Source: CAYVVD01 sp964454975
GTDB lineage: Bacteria > Bacteroidota > Ignavibacteria > Kapaibacteriales > UBA2268
Assembly (NCBI GenBank): GCA_964454975.1
Contig: CAYVVD010000045.1
Location: 1 to 6,218 of the forward strand
Direction of reading: 5' to 3'
Length of the DNA: 6,218 nucleotides
Within the stretch, counting starts at the first letter, position 1. Every line of letters starts with the position of its first letter. The notes beneath the pieces were generated by a model. It was not told the origin of the DNA. It saw only the letters and a list, made by a program, of their open reading frames with translations, and searched no databases. Positions 6,048-6,218 of the stretch are shown here, in pieces. The position numbers and the translations under genes were made by a program.

Positions 6048-6065
6048 GCAAAAATTAAATCTTTC
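6048..6065 (-). repeat. Right arm of an 18-bp perfect inverted repeat
   Basis: GCAAAAATTAAATCTTTC is the exact reverse complement of 1224-1241. Together the arms enclose stem-loop elements 2 and 3 and the three genes between them. The arm is on the far side of the assembly gap, so the pairing depends on correct scaffolding. Confidence 0.6.
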
Positions 6066-6218
6066 CCGACCGCTCATTTGCCGACAGAAAAAAATCGTTT
6101 TTCAGGGACAGTTAAGTGGAGAATAAAACGCTGAAAGCACGGTGGACACTAACTCGAAAGACAGAACCACAACATTGTATAAAAATTTGCCGGGACAGTA
6201 GGTTATTCAAGTTTTACA

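Larger units (their letters stand above)
5857..6218. other. Gene-free region after the gap
   Basis: No gene is visible on either strand. The stretch holds stem-loop element 3 (5937-5984), the right arm of the 18-bp inverted repeat (6048-6065) and, at its very end, a sequence that may be the start of another palindromic element (about 6168 onward). Its composition and motifs resemble the gene-free region at 789-1464, which suggests the same class of repeat-rich DNA on both sides of the enzyme genes. Confidence 0.65.

Overview
The window looks like accessory chromosome of a member of the Bacteroidota, probably from a draft or metagenome assembly because there is a run of ten Ns at 5847-5856. 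The evidence is two secreted enzymes ending in type IX secretion (T9SS, Por) sorting domains with the FNI(Y/F)PNPA start and an identical KKIIINH end, a TAnnTTTG-type -7 promoter box before one of them, A-rich start regions without clear Shine-Dalgarno sequences, and low GC genes. No species can be named from the sequence.

Layout. Positions 1-728 hold the 3' part of a gene for an AlbA_2/HATPase_c_4 type (COG2865-like) putative transcriptional regulator. Its stop codon lies inside a 20-bp tandem repeat (716-788). From there to 1464 there are no genes, but there is much structure: a stem-loop element (810-854), a larger palindromic element (about 971-1128), one arm of an 18-bp inverted repeat (1224-1241) and a second, larger stem-loop with an inner 17-bp perfect hairpin (1315-1406). 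A leftward gene (1465-2247) encodes a four-helix membrane protein with a C-terminal LytTR DNA-binding domain. Its promoter region carries three copies of a 10-bp motif spaced 20-21 bp apart. Divergent from it is a two-gene rightward unit: a secreted TIM-barrel glycoside-hydrolase-like protein (2374-4137) and, 10 bp later, a secreted pectate-lyase-like (PL1-type) protein (4148-5809). After the assembly gap comes a gene-free stretch with a third copy of the stem-loop element (5937-5984) and the other arm of the 18-bp inverted repeat (6048-6065).

How it fits together (inference). The two enzymes would be exported by Sec, carried across the outer membrane by T9SS, and act on a polysaccharide, most likely one containing uronic acid such as pectin. 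The divergent membrane-bound LytTR protein is a natural candidate regulator, although the phased repeats lie over its own promoter and start codon and so point first to autoregulation. The enzymes lack the SusC/SusD pair of a classical polysaccharide utilisation locus.

The least expected signal is the stem-loop family. Its three copies share a stem broken by an ACA/AGA internal loop, and two paired positions change together between copies 1 and 3. This suggests that the folded form is what is conserved. Copies lie on both sides of the regulator-enzyme cargo, which makes a structure-recognised mobile or cassette element possible but not proven. The right-hand copy lies beyond the assembly gap.
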